64,000 nucleotides of DNA from an uncultured Pseudomonadales bacterium. GTDB taxonomy: Bacteria > Pseudomonadota > Gammaproteobacteria > Pseudomonadales > Azotimanducaceae. Under the pieces are notes generated by a model. It did no database searches and was not told where the DNA came from. It saw only the letters and a list, made by a program, of their open reading frames with translations. Where the stretch lies: the NCBI GenBank assembly GCA_958296025.1, contig OY282430.1, forward strand, positions 310,001 through 374,000, in the 5' to 3' direction. Both the position numbers and the translations under genes were made by a program. Shown in pieces: positions 28,001-37,852 of this stretch; the first letter of the stretch is position 1; each line of letters begins with the position of its first letter.

Positions 28001-29857
28001 TTAGCGAAACGCTGGGGCCTCCGGGGCCGGCAGATGGGTCTCATCCAGGCAACGGGCCCTTATCTCCTCAATGGATCCGCCGTGGTTGAACAGTGGCGCC
28101 TCACCCCGGGCGGCGGTCAGTTCCGCCCGCAGCCGTTCCGTGGCCTCTGCATCCACCGCGTCGCCGGCCAGCACCAGGCCGTAGCGCCGGGTGCCCTGAC
28201 GGGAGACCAGCCCTCGGCGCACGTCGGCCAGCACCAGTTGGGGATCTCGAGCGTAGGGGTCGCCCCAACCGCCGCCGCCCCAAGTATTGAAGTAAAGCAG
28301 ATCGCCTGCCTTGACGCGGACACTCTCCGCCTTGGCCGGCAACCATTCCTCGCTGCCGTCGGCTCGCACCAAGCGCTTGCTGGAACGGGTGCCCGTCTCG
28401 CCGCCGTTCACGCCCCAAGGGTAGGTGAGCCAGCGCTCGTCGTGGATGCCGATCTCTCCGTCGCACAGGAAGCGGTAGGCCACGCTTAGGCCGTTGCCGC
28501 CCCGGTGCAGGCCGGCGCCGCCGGAATCCGGAATGGTTTCGTAGCGCTCAATGCGCAACGGAAAGTAGGATTCGATGAACTCGTTGGGCACGTTGGTGAA
28601 GCCGGGCCACAGGGAATGGCCGTCCAAGCCGTCCCCCACCGGCCGCCCGGGAATGCCGCCGAAGCCGATCTGAAACAGCTGAAACCACTCGCCCCGGTCA
28701 TCGTAGCCGGAGTAGAACAGATGCGGCGAGTCCGAGAAGCCGGCGGCGTTGAGCAACTGCTCGGGTGCGCCCATGCCCAACAGGGCGCCGAGCACATCGA
28801 AGATGCGGCCCAAGGCATGGGTGCGCCCGGACAGGGCGGCGGGGAAGTTCGGCTTGAGCAGGGTGCCTTGGGGAATGCGCACGTCCACTAGGTCGTAGAA
28901 GCCGTCGTTAAAGACGATCTGCGGGTCAACCACGTTGATGGTGAAGGAGCCGAAGAACATCTTGAACATGTCTTCGTTCAAGAAGAAGTTGACCGAACTC
29001 TGGGCTTGGGGATCCGTGCCGGCGAAGTCGAAGATGGCCTTGGACCCCTCCCGCCACAGCTTGCACTGAATCTTGTAGGGACCCATGCCCATGCCGTCGT
29101 CGCAGATGTAGTCGGCGAAAGTGCGCGGCTGTTCCGGCACCACCATTTCGATCACTGCTTTCATGGCGTCGTAGTTGCGCTTAAGCATGATGCCCATGGT
29201 GGTGTGCAGGATGTCGTCGCTGAAGCGCTCGGTCAGTTCCAGCACCCGCCGGGCGGCGGTGTTGCAAGCCGCCACCAAGGCGTTCAGGTCGAAGCGGTTC
29301 CATTGGGAGGTGCGCACGTTGTGCAGGATCAATTCCAGAATGTCCTGCTGCAGCTCGCCTCGCTTGTAGAGCTTCACCGGCGGGATGCGGATGCCCTCCT
29401 GATAAATGGTGGTGGCGCGGATGGGGATGGAGCCGGGGACCATGCCGCCGTTGTCCGACATGTGCCCGAACATGGCCGTCCAAGCGATGTGTCGGCCGGT
29501 CTTGAACACCGGCTTCAGCACCAGCCAGTCCGGCAGGTGGGAGACCGCCGCATTGCACAGATAGGGATCGTTGGTGAGGATGATGTCGCCCTCCTCGATC
29601 TCCCCCTCGTAGGCTTCCAGGAAGGGGCCGATGAAGGAGCCGAACTGCCCCACCACCATCTTGCCCTCCACGTTGGCGATCATCGGGAAGCAATCCCCCT
29701 GCTCGCGGATGCCCGGCGACATGGCGGTGCGGAACAGCACCGCGTCCATCTCCACCCGAGCGTTCTTCAGGGCGTTTTCGATGATGTCCACGGTCACCCC
29801 TTCCAGCGCCACGGTCTTCAAGGGCTCCGGGTTGCTGTGCAGAATGGTTGCCGGCAT
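28001..29857 (-). CDS. hyuB: Hydantoinase B/oxoprolinase family protein
   Basis: The beta-type subunit of the ATP-dependent hydantoinase/5-oxoprolinase/acetone carboxylase superfamily, paired with the hyuA-type gene 14 bases upstream. It is 618 residues long. Conserved parts include AVLFRTAMSPGIREQGDCF, ILTNDPYLCNAAVSHLPDW, the FGHMSDNGG segment and the C-terminal GGGWGDP motif. The ATG at 29857 has GGGAGGG upstream. The substrate (N-methylhydantoin, oxoproline, acetone or another) cannot be told from sequence alone; no acetone-carboxylase gamma subunit is present, which argues against that role. Confidence 0.88.
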   Translation of the reverse strand: MPATILHSNPEPLKTVALEGVTVDIIENALKNARVEMDAVLFRTAMSPGIREQGDCFPMIANVEGKMVVGQFGSFIGPFLEAYEGEIEEGDIILTNDPYLCNAAVSHLPDWLVLKPVFKTGRHIAWTAMFGHMSDNGGMVPGSIPIRATTIYQEGIRIPPVKLYKRGELQQDILELILHNVRTSQWNRFDLNALVAACNTAARRVLELTERFSDDILHTTMGIMLKRNYDAMKAVIEMVVPEQPRTFADYICDDGMGMGPYKIQCKLWREGSKAIFDFAGTDPQAQSSVNFFLNEDMFKMFFGSFTINVVDPQIVFNDGFYDLVDVRIPQGTLLKPNFPAALSGRTHALGRIFDVLGALLGMGAPEQLLNAAGFSDSPHLFYSGYDDRGEWFQLFQIGFGGIPGRPVGDGLDGHSLWPGFTNVPNEFIESYFPLRIERYETIPDSGGAGLHRGGNGLSVAYRFLCDGEIGIHDERWLTYPWGVNGGETGTRSSKRLVRADGSEEWLPAKAESVRVKAGDLLYFNTWGGGGWGDPYARDPQLVLADVRRGLVSRQGTRRYGLVLAGDAVDAEATERLRAELTAARGEAPLFNHGGSIEEIRARCLDETHLPAPEAPAFR

Positions 29858-29871
29858 GGTCGCGCCCTCCC

Positions 29872-31932
29872 TTAGGACTGCCGGTCCAGCAGCAGGTTGC
29901 CGATGGCGTCCACCCGGGCTCGGCAGCCCGGCAGCACCACCGTGGTGGAATCCATTTCGCAGACGATGGCCGGGCCGGGCAGTTCCAGCCCCTCCCGCAG
30001 GCGGTCGCGGTTGTAGATGGCCGCCTCGTGCCAAGCGCCTTCCCAGTAGTACCGGCTATCGGCGATCTTGCACTCCTCAAGGGTGGTGCCGCCGCGCCCC
30101 AGCTGGGAGCGGGGAATGGCCTTGGGCCGGGCCTTGACCAGAGCGCGGATCATGAGGATTTCGTGATCGTCGCCCAGCTTGAAGGTGAACAGCTGCTCGT
30201 GCTCCCGGTCGAACACCTCGGTGAGCCGGGCGATGCCTTGCGCCTCAAGCTCTTCGGCGGTGAAGTCCACGGTGATCTGGAAGGCTTGCCCGGCGTATCG
30301 CAAATCGGCTTGGAAGCCCACCTCCTGGTCCGCCTCCGGGATGCCGTCGGCCATCAGGGAGGCGGCGGCCCGATGCTGCAATTCCAGAAGATCGGCCAGC
30401 AGCAGCTCCGCGCCGATGGCCTCGGCCATGACCAAGTAGGTTCGGGCGGCTTCGTCTTGAACCTGAGTGGCGGCGTCGCCGTAGGCGCACAGCACGCCCG
30501 GGCCGGGGGGAATGATGACCGGCCATGCGCCGGTGAGCAGGCCCAAGGCATTGGCATGCAGGGGGCCGGCGCCGCCAAAGCCCACCAAGGAGAAATCCCG
30601 GGGATCATAGCCCTGCTCCACGGACACTAGGCGCAGGGCGCCCAGCATGGATTCGTTCACCACCTTGACGATGCCCTCCGCCGCGTCCAGCAGGGACATG
30701 CCCATGGCGTCGGCAATCTTTTGCACCGCCCGCTCCGCCCGCTGGCGTTCGATGTGCATAGTGCCGCCTAGCTGCACATCCGCCGGCAGATAGCCCAGCA
30801 CCACATTGGCGTCGCACACCGTGGGCTGCTCGCCGCCCTTGGCGTAGCAGGCTGGTCCTGGCATCGCGCCGGCCGACTCCGGCCCCACCCGCAGGGCCCG
30901 GGTCAACTCCGGCACGAAGGCGATGGAGCCGCCCCCGGCGCCCACGGAGCGCACATCCAGGGACGGCGCCCGCAGTTTCACGTCGCCGACGAAGGTTTCC
31001 CGGCGCACCCGCGCCCGGCCGTTCTGAATCAGGGCCACGTCCGTGGAGGTGCCCCCCATGTCGAAGCTGAGCAGGTTGTGGAACCCGGCCAGCCTGCAGA
31101 AGTGCATGGCCCCGGTCACGCCGCCGGCGGGGCCGGACATCAGCAGGTTCACCGGGGACTGCGCCGCCGCCCGAGCGGAGGCCAAGCCGCCATCGGAGCG
31201 CAGGATGTAAAGTTGGGCGCTCTGTCCTAGGCGCTCCTCCAAGGAGCGGCGCAGGCTGCCCACGTACTTGGACACTTCCGGGCGTACATAGGAGTTCATC
31301 ACCGTGGTTTCCGTGCGCTCGTACTCCTGCATTTCCGGCACCACCTCGCTGGAAATGGAAATGGGCACGGCGCCGAACAGCTCTTGGGCGATGGCCGCGG
31401 CGCGGCGCTCGTGCTCGCCGTTGACGTAGGCGTTGATGAAGCAGATGGTAAGCGCCTCAATGCCGCCCCGAGCACATAGAGCTTGCAGGTCCCGGCGCAA
31501 TGCGGCCTCGTCCAAGGGTTGCACCACCGCGCCGTCGGCATCGATTCGCTCCCGGGCGCCGATGGTCAGTTCCAGGGGCGCCAGCAGGGGCTTTTTGATG
31601 AAGGTCACCCAACCGCCCAGGCCGCCGGGACAGAAGGAGCGGGCCACTTGCAGGGTTTGCTCGTAGCCTTGGGTGGTGACCAGCCCAACCTTGGCGCCTC
31701 GGCCAGTGAGCACCGCATTGGTGGCCACCGTGGTGCCGTGCATGACCAGCGCGATCCGCCCCGGATCCACTTGGGATGTCGCGCAAATCCGCGCCACCCC
31801 GTTCAAGACACCGATGGCCGAATCCTCCGGAGTCGAGGGCACCTTGGCCGTCCAAGTGCGCCCGCTGGCTTCGTCGATCAGCAGCAAGTCGGTGAACGTG
31901 CCCCCCACATCCACGCCCAATCTGTAGGTCAC
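29872..31932 (-). CDS. hyuA: Hydantoinase A/oxoprolinase family protein
   Basis: The ATP-binding subunit of the same enzyme. The 686-residue protein has an ASKHA-type fold, with GVDVGGTFTDLLLID at the N-terminus, HGTTVATNAVLTGRGAKVGLVTT, and the phosphate-binding repeats LSFDMGGTSTDVALI and VGFGGAGPLHA. Zinc-ligand-like residues lie in PGPACYAKGGEQPTVCDAN. It starts with GTG and is followed by hyuB in the same direction. No permease or hydantoin racemase is adjacent. Confidence 0.9.
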   Translation of the reverse strand: MTYRLGVDVGGTFTDLLLIDEASGRTWTAKVPSTPEDSAIGVLNGVARICATSQVDPGRIALVMHGTTVATNAVLTGRGAKVGLVTTQGYEQTLQVARSFCPGGLGGWVTFIKKPLLAPLELTIGARERIDADGAVVQPLDEAALRRDLQALCARGGIEALTICFINAYVNGEHERRAAAIAQELFGAVPISISSEVVPEMQEYERTETTVMNSYVRPEVSKYVGSLRRSLEERLGQSAQLYILRSDGGLASARAAAQSPVNLLMSGPAGGVTGAMHFCRLAGFHNLLSFDMGGTSTDVALIQNGRARVRRETFVGDVKLRAPSLDVRSVGAGGGSIAFVPELTRALRVGPESAGAMPGPACYAKGGEQPTVCDANVVLGYLPADVQLGGTMHIERQRAERAVQKIADAMGMSLLDAAEGIVKVVNESMLGALRLVSVEQGYDPRDFSLVGFGGAGPLHANALGLLTGAWPVIIPPGPGVLCAYGDAATQVQDEAARTYLVMAEAIGAELLLADLLELQHRAAASLMADGIPEADQEVGFQADLRYAGQAFQITVDFTAEELEAQGIARLTEVFDREHEQLFTFKLGDDHEILMIRALVKARPKAIPRSQLGRGGTTLEECKIADSRYYWEGAWHEAAIYNRDRLREGLELPGPAIVCEMDSTTVVLPGCRARVDAIGNLLLDRQS

Positions 31933-32270
31933 AAACCTTCCCTAACCGCCTTCAGCGGCAGAATTTTGCCATGCTTTTTCGCCGGCGCAATCCGCAGCGG
32001 CCTTTTCCGTGATTCCGCTAACGCAGCCTCTCGTCCCAACCTCATGCCCGATGACGGCCGGCGCAACCCGCCGCGCCAGCCGCTTGGCCGCCTCAAGCCG
32101 TCCAGATCCACCTCGGCGCTCTTCGCCAATTTCAGCCCTTTGCAACGATTCTTATCAGGCATCAGGGATGCGCGTTGACGGGGCCGAGCGACCGGATTTG
32201 CTGAATGGCATTGACAACTGCGCGTCTTGTCGCGCAAATCCGCGAGGAATGGAGTAATTTTCGCATCGCC
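31933..32270. other. 338-base intergenic region between divergent hyuA and tsaD
   Basis: No open frame with recognisable content. It must hold the promoters of both divergent genes; TTGACA at about 32213 is a candidate -35 for tsaD but lacks a convincing -10. GCGCG-TCTTGT-CGCGC near 32220-32235 is a small inverted repeat. rpsU, often found opposite tsaD, is not here. Confidence 0.4.
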
Positions 32271-33287
32271 ATGCTTGTATTGGGCATCGAAAGCTCTTGC
32301 GACGAAACCGGCGTCGCCCTGTACCACGCGCAGCGCGGTCTGCTGGCCAACCTGCTGCACAGCCAATTCGATATCCATGCGCCATTCGGCGGCGTGGTGC
32401 CGGAACTGGCCTGCCGGGATCACATCTGCAAGATCACTCCCTTGGTGCGGCGGGCGTTGGCCGAAGGGGGTGCGCAATTGCAGGACATCGACGGCGTCGC
32501 CTACACCGCCGGGCCAGGGCTGAAGGGGGCGTTGCTGGTGGGGGCGGCGTTCGGGCGCACCCTTGCTTGGAGCTTGGGTGTTCCCGCCATCGCCGTCCAC
32601 CACATGGAGGCGCACCTGCTCGCCCCGCTCATGGAGGGGAACCGCCCGCCCCTGCCGTTCATCGCCTTGCTGGTGTCCGGCGGCCACACCCAATTGGTCA
32701 AGGTGGTAGCGGTCGGTGCCTATGAGATGCTGGGCGAGTCCTTGGACGACGCCGCCGGGGAAGCCTTCGACAAGGTGGCCAAGATGCTGGGCCTAGGCTA
32801 TCCGGGCGGCCCGCGGATTGCAGCCTTGGCGGAAAAGGGCGATCCGCAGCGCTTTCATTTCCCTCGGCCCATGACCGACCGGCCCGGCTTGGACTTCAGC
32901 TTCAGCGGCCTGAAGACCTTTGCCCTCAACACGGTCAGCGCCCACCGGCCTTTGCACGATCAAGACCGGGCGGACATCGCCCGGGCCTTTGAGGAGGCGG
33001 TGGTGGACAGCCTGCTCATCAAGTGCCGCCGGGCGCTGCAGGGCGAAGGCGTGAGCCACTTGGTCATCGCCGGCGGCGTCAGCGCCAACCTCCGCCTGCG
33101 GCAACGGCTGGAGACCCAATTGCCGGCGAAAATTCACTACGCGCCACCCGCCTTATGCGTCGACAACGGCGCCATGATCGCCTACGCCGGCTGGCAGCGT
33201 CTTGCCGCCGGGCACAGCGAGCCGTTAAGCATCCACACCCAGGCCCGTTGGCCATTGACCGATCTGCCCCCCATAGACCCCGCCTAA
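32271..33287 (+). CDS. tsaD: tRNA N6-threonylcarbamoyladenosine transferase subunit TsaD
   Basis: Catalytic subunit that transfers threonylcarbamoyl from its AMP adduct to A37 of ANN-decoding tRNAs. The ATG at 32271 gives the typical N-terminus [15 protein letters not shown]. The metal site [34 protein letters not shown] and FSFSGLKT are all present. It is 338 residues long, as in the family. Ribosome binding is not obvious: the GGAG is 16 bases away. Confidence 0.96.
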   Translation: MLVLGIESSCDETGVALYHAQRGLLANLLHSQFDIHAPFGGVVPELACRDHICKITPLVRRALAEGGAQLQDIDGVAYTAGPGLKGALLVGAAFGRTLAWSLGVPAIAVHHMEAHLLAPLMEGNRPPLPFIALLVSGGHTQLVKVVAVGAYEMLGESLDDAAGEAFDKVAKMLGLGYPGGPRIAALAEKGDPQRFHFPRPMTDRPGLDFSFSGLKTFALNTVSAHRPLHDQDRADIARAFEEAVVDSLLIKCRRALQGEGVSHLVIAGGVSANLRLRQRLETQLPAKIHYAPPALCVDNGAMIAYAGWQRLAAGHSEPLSIHTQARWPLTDLPPIDPA

Positions 33288-33504
33288 GCCAAACGTTTCG
33301 CGACACCAGCAATGGCGCAACACCCAAAGGCCGCCCGCCGCGCTTGCTAGCGCAACCCCGATGGAATACCTTTCATCACTCACGAACCAACAACCCGCCG
33401 CCCAATCTCAGTGCCATTAGTAGTGATGCCGCACAGGTGATGGATGAACGGGTCTGTCGGTGACCTAGTGCGCCAATCGGCCATCGCGAAATGGACAAGA
33501 GAAC

Positions 33505-33571
33505 ATGAACAGGGAAGAGCTTATCCAACAGGTAAGCGAAATCGGGCCTTGGTTCCATAGTATCGAATCCG
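33505..33571 (+). pseudogene. Possible 5' remnant of a SAM-dependent methyltransferase gene
   Basis: An ATG behind AAGAGA opens a frame whose first 20 residues (ELIQQVSEIGPWFHSIE) resemble the N-terminus of a family of methyltransferases that begin with LxxxVxxIGPWFHxI. After about 22 codons it runs into the 3' end of the opposing cca gene and resemblance ends. I read it as the truncated start of a lost gene. The match is short, so this is tentative. Confidence 0.35.
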
Positions 33572-34630
33572 CTAACTGGACCGGCCTAGAAACTGGGCAA
33601 AGAACGCCAGCCGCTCCTGGCGCATTCTGCGGCCGACCTCAGCGCCCATTAAAACGGGCCAATCGCGGCGTTTGTCCGCTATCTCCAGCTCCATCTGCGC
33701 TAGCGCCTCGTCCAGCGCGCCTATGGAGGTTCCAGACCTGGCTGCAACCACCGCAAAGACCCGGCGGCGACGCTGCAGATCCCGATAGCCGTTGATTGCC
33801 ACCAAGGCGCGGTCGAGATCGGCGGCGGTCAGCCCCCGCCAAGCCCCAAGGGTTCTTCCTCGGGCAGCGACGTCGAGGCTGAGCTGCAGATGGGCCTTGG
33901 GTGCCTTGAGGCGTTTGCCAAGGGCTTTCGTGCTGGCGGGGGAAAGGTCCCAGCCGATGCCGCCGTAGCGGTGCAGGCCCCCGTTCAGGGAGAGATCGAT
34001 GACCACCTCCCCGAGTTCGGTCAGCCAAGGGGAAAGACAGCCGGCCTGCTTCAGAACGGCAATGAAGCGTTGCGGCGCCGGGGCGGCCAACGCCTTGCGG
34101 AACTCTCCCCAAACCCGCTCTGCAGGCAATTCCGGCAAGGTCCCGGCCATGCTCTCCATCAGGACCAGCGTGTCTGGATGCACGGAGAAGCCTTCAAGGA
34201 CAGCGGCGAAGCGAGCCACCCGGAACACCCGCAGAGGGTCTTCACCGAAGGCCCCGGAAACGTGGCGGAGGCGGCGTTCGCGCAGGTCTCGCTGGCCGCC
34301 AAAAGGGTCGATGAGCCGCCCTTCTCGATCCTTGGCCATGGCGTTGATGGTCAGGTCACGGCGGACGAGGTCCGCTTCGAGACTGACGTCGCCATCGGTT
34401 TGCACACTAAAGCCGCCGTGCCCCGGAGCGGTCTTGCGCTCGGTGCGGGCCAAGGCGTACTCCTCGTGGGTTTCGGGATGCAGGAAGACCGGGAAGTCCC
34501 GTCCCACCCGCCGATAGCCCTTTTTCAGCAGCGCCTTGGCGCTGCCGCCCACCACCACCCAATCGCGCTCCTGAACCGGCAAGCCGAGCAGTTCATCGCG
34601 GATGGCGCCGCCGACCAAATAAACTTCCAT
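33572..34630 (-). CDS. cca: CCA-adding tRNA nucleotidyltransferase
   Basis: Adds or repairs the 3' CCA of tRNA without a template. The class II signature is complete: the glycine loop [13 protein letters not shown] at the N-terminus, then the metal-binding pair ERDWVVVG (E-D in place of D-x-D as in gammaproteobacterial CCA enzymes), [10 protein letters not shown] and the [12 protein letters not shown] motif. It is 352 residues, without the C-terminal HD phosphohydrolase domain found in the 412-residue E. coli protein. It is encoded after rsmA and apaH in the same direction. Confidence 0.93.
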   Translation of the reverse strand: MEVYLVGGAIRDELLGLPVQERDWVVVGGSAKALLKKGYRRVGRDFPVFLHPETHEEYALARTERKTAPGHGGFSVQTDGDVSLEADLVRRDLTINAMAKDREGRLIDPFGGQRDLRERRLRHVSGAFGEDPLRVFRVARFAAVLEGFSVHPDTLVLMESMAGTLPELPAERVWGEFRKALAAPAPQRFIAVLKQAGCLSPWLTELGEVVIDLSLNGGLHRYGGIGWDLSPASTKALGKRLKAPKAHLQLSLDVAARGRTLGAWRGLTAADLDRALVAINGYRDLQRRRRVFAVVAARSGTSIGALDEALAQMELEIADKRRDWPVLMGAEVGRRMRQERLAFFAQFLGRSS

Positions 34631-34661
34631 CTGCCTATGCTGCCCATCCCGTGAATTGGCG

Positions 34662-35486
34662 CTAGTCCGCGGTCGGCGCACGGGCCGGTACGCTGGTGAT
34701 CTCTCTGGTCTCAAGACATAGGGCGGTGAGGGTTCGGCCCCAAACGCAACCCGTGTCTAAGGCGATGATGTGATCATGGCCGGTGTGCCCGTTCAACGCC
34801 GCCCAATGGCCGAACAGCAGGCGCTCGCCGCGCAAGGTGCCGGCAGCTAGATCAAACCAAGGCAGCCAACCAGGCGGGGCGTCGCTTAAGCGCCCCTTGT
34901 GGCCGAAGTTTAGACGCCCTTCGGCATCGATCAAGCGCATGCGGGTGAAGCAGTTGGTGAGGATGCGCCAACGGTCCATCCCGGTCAAGCCTTCGGTCAA
35001 GCGGTCTGGCTGGTTGCCGTACAGCCGGCGGAAATAGTCCCGATGGCCCGGCCCTTGCAACACGGCCGCCAACTCATCGGATGCGGCGGCGGCTTGCCTG
35101 AAGGTCCAGCCGGGCGGAAGACCTGCGTGGACCATGCCGTAGCCGAGGACGGCATCCTGATGAAAGAACTTCTGCCGGCGCAGCCATTGGGCGATCTCGT
35201 CGGCTCGGGGCGCAGCCAGCAGATCGGCGAAGGTGTCGCCGGCGTTCGGCTGATGCCCACCGAACCAAATGGCCAGAAAGTGCAAGTCATGGTTGCCCAG
35301 CACGGTGACGGCGCGATGCTCCAGCGCGATCACCCGTTCCATCACCGCCAGGGAGTCTGGGCCGCGGTTGACCAAATCCCCCAACAGCCAGAGTGTATCC
35401 CGTCGTGCATCAAAGGATAACTTCGTCAGCAAGGCGGCGAACTCGAGGTCGCAGCCTTGGATGTCGCCGATGGCGTAGGTGGCCAA
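34662..35486 (-). CDS. apaH: Symmetrical bis(5'-nucleosyl)-tetraphosphatase ApaH
   Basis: Hydrolyses Ap4A to two ADP and also removes Np4 caps from RNA. Metallophosphatase motifs are complete: GDIQGC (here DIQG for GDxHG), [22 protein letters not shown] and a C-terminal FGHW / ALDTGCVWG. It is 274 residues long. It follows rsmA by six bases. apaG, which normally lies between rsmA and apaH in gammaproteobacteria, is missing. Confidence 0.95.
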   Translation of the reverse strand: MATYAIGDIQGCDLEFAALLTKLSFDARRDTLWLLGDLVNRGPDSLAVMERVIALEHRAVTVLGNHDLHFLAIWFGGHQPNAGDTFADLLAAPRADEIAQWLRRQKFFHQDAVLGYGMVHAGLPPGWTFRQAAAASDELAAVLQGPGHRDYFRRLYGNQPDRLTEGLTGMDRWRILTNCFTRMRLIDAEGRLNFGHKGRLSDAPPGWLPWFDLAAGTLRGERLLFGHWAALNGHTGHDHIIALDTGCVWGRTLTALCLETREITSVPARAPTAD

Positions 35487-35492
35487 GACACC

Positions 35493-36260
35493 TCATCCCG
35501 CGGCGTTGGCGATTTTGACGAAATCGGCCACGGAGAGTTGCTCCGGGCGCAAATCCGGGTTGAGGTCCAGGGCGTTCCAATCGGGGCGCAGTGGTTTGAG
35601 TGCGTTGGCCAGACGCTTGCGCCGGGCGGAGAAGGCCAAGCGCAGGACCTCTTCAAACCGCGCCGGGGCTGGTGGGGCTTGGGGCCTGGGCTGAAAGCGA
35701 ACCAAGGCGGAGAAAATCTTGGGCGGCGGCGAAAAACTCTCCGGCCGCACCTCGAACAGCGCCTCCACTGCAAAGTGAAACTGCGCGGCCACGGACAGCC
35801 GTCCCCAAGCCTTGCCTCCCGGTTGGGCGGCCAGACGCTCCGCCACCTCCCGTTGCAGCATGAAGTGCATGTCCTGAACGACTGGCGCATTGTGCATCGC
35901 CGTCAGGCGCATCAGCTTGAACAGCAGCGGCGAACTGATGTTGTACGGCAGGTTGCCGACGATGCGCCAAGGGACGCCCTCGCTGAGCCTGGTGAAGTCG
36001 TAGGCCAGCGCATCGGCGGTGACGACTTCCAAGCCGGGTAAGCGGGCCTTCAAGCCAGCCACCAAATCTCGGTCGATCTCGATGGCCACGCAACGGCAGG
36101 CGACCCCATGCAGATAACGGGTCAGGGTGCCCCGGCCGGGGCCGATTTCAAGCACATGGTCAGCGGGCTGCAACGCCAAGCAGTCCACCAGCCGCGCCAA
36201 CACGCCGGGGTCGGTGAGAAAGTGCTGGCCGAAGCGCTTGCGCGGCCTAGTCTGCTTCAT
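35493..36260 (-). CDS. rsmA: 16S rRNA (adenine1518/1519-N6) dimethyltransferase RsmA (KsgA)
   Basis: Dimethylates two adjacent adenines near the 3' end of 16S rRNA. The N-terminus RPRKRFGQHFLTDPGVL, SAM motif VLEIGPGRGTLT, EIDRDL and the catalytic NLPYNISSPLLF are all present, with the C-terminal helical domain SARRKRLANALKPL. It is 255 residues long. pdxA is not upstream as is often the case; 176 bases without a gene separate it from ntrC. Confidence 0.96.
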   Translation of the reverse strand: MKQTRPRKRFGQHFLTDPGVLARLVDCLALQPADHVLEIGPGRGTLTRYLHGVACRCVAIEIDRDLVAGLKARLPGLEVVTADALAYDFTRLSEGVPWRIVGNLPYNISSPLLFKLMRLTAMHNAPVVQDMHFMLQREVAERLAAQPGGKAWGRLSVAAQFHFAVEALFEVRPESFSPPPKIFSALVRFQPRPQAPPAPARFEEVLRLAFSARRKRLANALKPLRPDWNALDLNPDLRPEQLSVADFVKIANAAG

Positions 36261-36436
36261 CGAGCCAACTCCATCGCCAGGGGACGCCCGCCTGCAAACA
36301 TCCGCTCAGGTCGCCCTTCGTGCCTCCACTTTAATGGAAAGGTCGCGGAAGTGAGCCAGCGGCATTCCCGCTGCTGTTTTGCCGGCCTCTCAATCAAGCG
36401 CTGTTGAAGCTACAAAACGGGGACATCGTCAACGGG

Positions 36437-37852
36437 CTACCTGTCCGGCTCGTCCAGGCCGAGCTCGGCGATCTTTCTGGTCAAGGTGTTGCGGCCCCAG
36501 CCGAGCAAGGCCGCCGCTTCGATGCGCCGCCCGCCGGTGTGGCCAAGGGCGGCCCGAATCAGGATGCTTTCAAAGGCCGGCAAGGCGGTTTCCAACACTG
36601 GCGGCCCGTCTTCCTTCGCCAAGGCCTCCTCGGTCCAAGCCGCCAGCGCCCTTTCCCAGTTCGCGACAGCGGACCGCTGCGGCCCATCGCGCAGTTCCGG
36701 CGGCAGGTCGCCGATCCGCACCTCGCGACCGGAGACCATCACCGCCAGCCAACGGCAGGTGTTTTGCAACTGCCGCACGTTGCCCGGCCAAGGCAAATCG
36801 GCGAGGTAGTCCAGGGTGTCCGCGGCGAAATGCTTGGCGTCTTCACCAAGCTCCCTAGTGGCCCGCTGCAAGAAATGGGCGGCGAGCAGGGGAATGTCCT
36901 CGCGCCGGTCGGCCAAGGCTGGCACATGGATGCGGATGACGTTCAAGCGATGAAACAAATCCTCGCGGAAGCTACGTTCCGCCACCCGCTGCTCCAGATT
37001 CTGATGGGTGGCGGCGATGATGCGCACATCGACCTGAACCGGGTCGCGGCCGCCAACCCGATAAAACTCCCCTTGCGCCAGCACCCGCAGCAGCCGGGTC
37101 TGCAATTCCGCCGGCATGTCGCCGATTTCGTCCAGAAACAGGGTGCCGCCATCGGCTTGTTCAAAGCGCCCGGTGCGGCGGCTGGCCGCCCCGGTGAACG
37201 CTCCCTTTTCATGGCCGAAGAGCTCCGATTCGATCAGTTCACTGGGGATGGCGGCCACATTCAGGGCCACGAAGGGCTGCTTGACCCTGGGGCTGTGGCG
37301 ATGCAGGGCGTTGGCCACCAATTCCTTGCCGGAGCCGGAAGGGCCGTTGATGAGCACCGTGATGTGGGAGCTGGAAAGCCGGCCGATGGCGCGGAACACT
37401 TCCTGCATGGCCGGTGCGCGGCCCAAAATCTCCTGTGGCGTCACCGCCAGGGGCGGCTCTCCGGCACCGCTTTGCCCGCTGCGGGCGATGGCCCGTTGCA
37501 CCACGGCCACCGCCTCATCGATGTCGAAAGGCTTGGGCAGGTACTCGAATGCGCCCCGGTGGTAGGCGGACACCGTGCTGTCTAGGTCCGAATGCGCCGT
37601 CATGATGATGACCGGCAGATCCGGGTCGCTCCGGTGCAGCCGTTGCAGAAAGTCAAAACCGTCCATGCCGGGCATGCGGATGTCCGTGAGAACCGCCGCC
37701 GGCGGCCGCCGCGGCAACAGGGCGAGGGCTTCGTTGGCGCTGGCGAAGGCGCTGCTGGAAATTCCAGCCCGGTTCATGGCCTTTTCCAACACCCAACGAA
37801 TGGATCGATCATCATCTACTATCCACACGGACAAATCTTTGTTTGCCGTCAT
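36437..37852 (-). CDS. ntrC: Nitrogen regulation response regulator NtrC
   Basis: Sigma-54-dependent activator of nitrogen-starvation genes. Receiver domain at 1-125 with phosphoacceptor Asp57 in LTDIRMP. The AAA+ domain at about 140-380 has Walker A GPSGSGKE, the sigma-54 contact loop GAFTGA and Walker B GGTLFLDEIGDMP. A Fis-type HTH ends the protein (RIEAAALLGWGRNTLTRKI). It is 471 residues long. The start overlaps the ntrB stop by four bases and has GGGAGG upstream. A matching binding site lies upstream of ntrB and two lie upstream of glnA. Confidence 0.96.
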   Translation of the reverse strand: MTANKDLSVWIVDDDRSIRWVLEKAMNRAGISSSAFASANEALALLPRRPPAAVLTDIRMPGMDGFDFLQRLHRSDPDLPVIIMTAHSDLDSTVSAYHRGAFEYLPKPFDIDEAVAVVQRAIARSGQSGAGEPPLAVTPQEILGRAPAMQEVFRAIGRLSSSHITVLINGPSGSGKELVANALHRHSPRVKQPFVALNVAAIPSELIESELFGHEKGAFTGAASRRTGRFEQADGGTLFLDEIGDMPAELQTRLLRVLAQGEFYRVGGRDPVQVDVRIIAATHQNLEQRVAERSFREDLFHRLNVIRIHVPALADRREDIPLLAAHFLQRATRELGEDAKHFAADTLDYLADLPWPGNVRQLQNTCRWLAVMVSGREVRIGDLPPELRDGPQRSAVANWERALAAWTEEALAKEDGPPVLETALPAFESILIRAALGHTGGRRIEAAALLGWGRNTLTRKIAELGLDEPDR

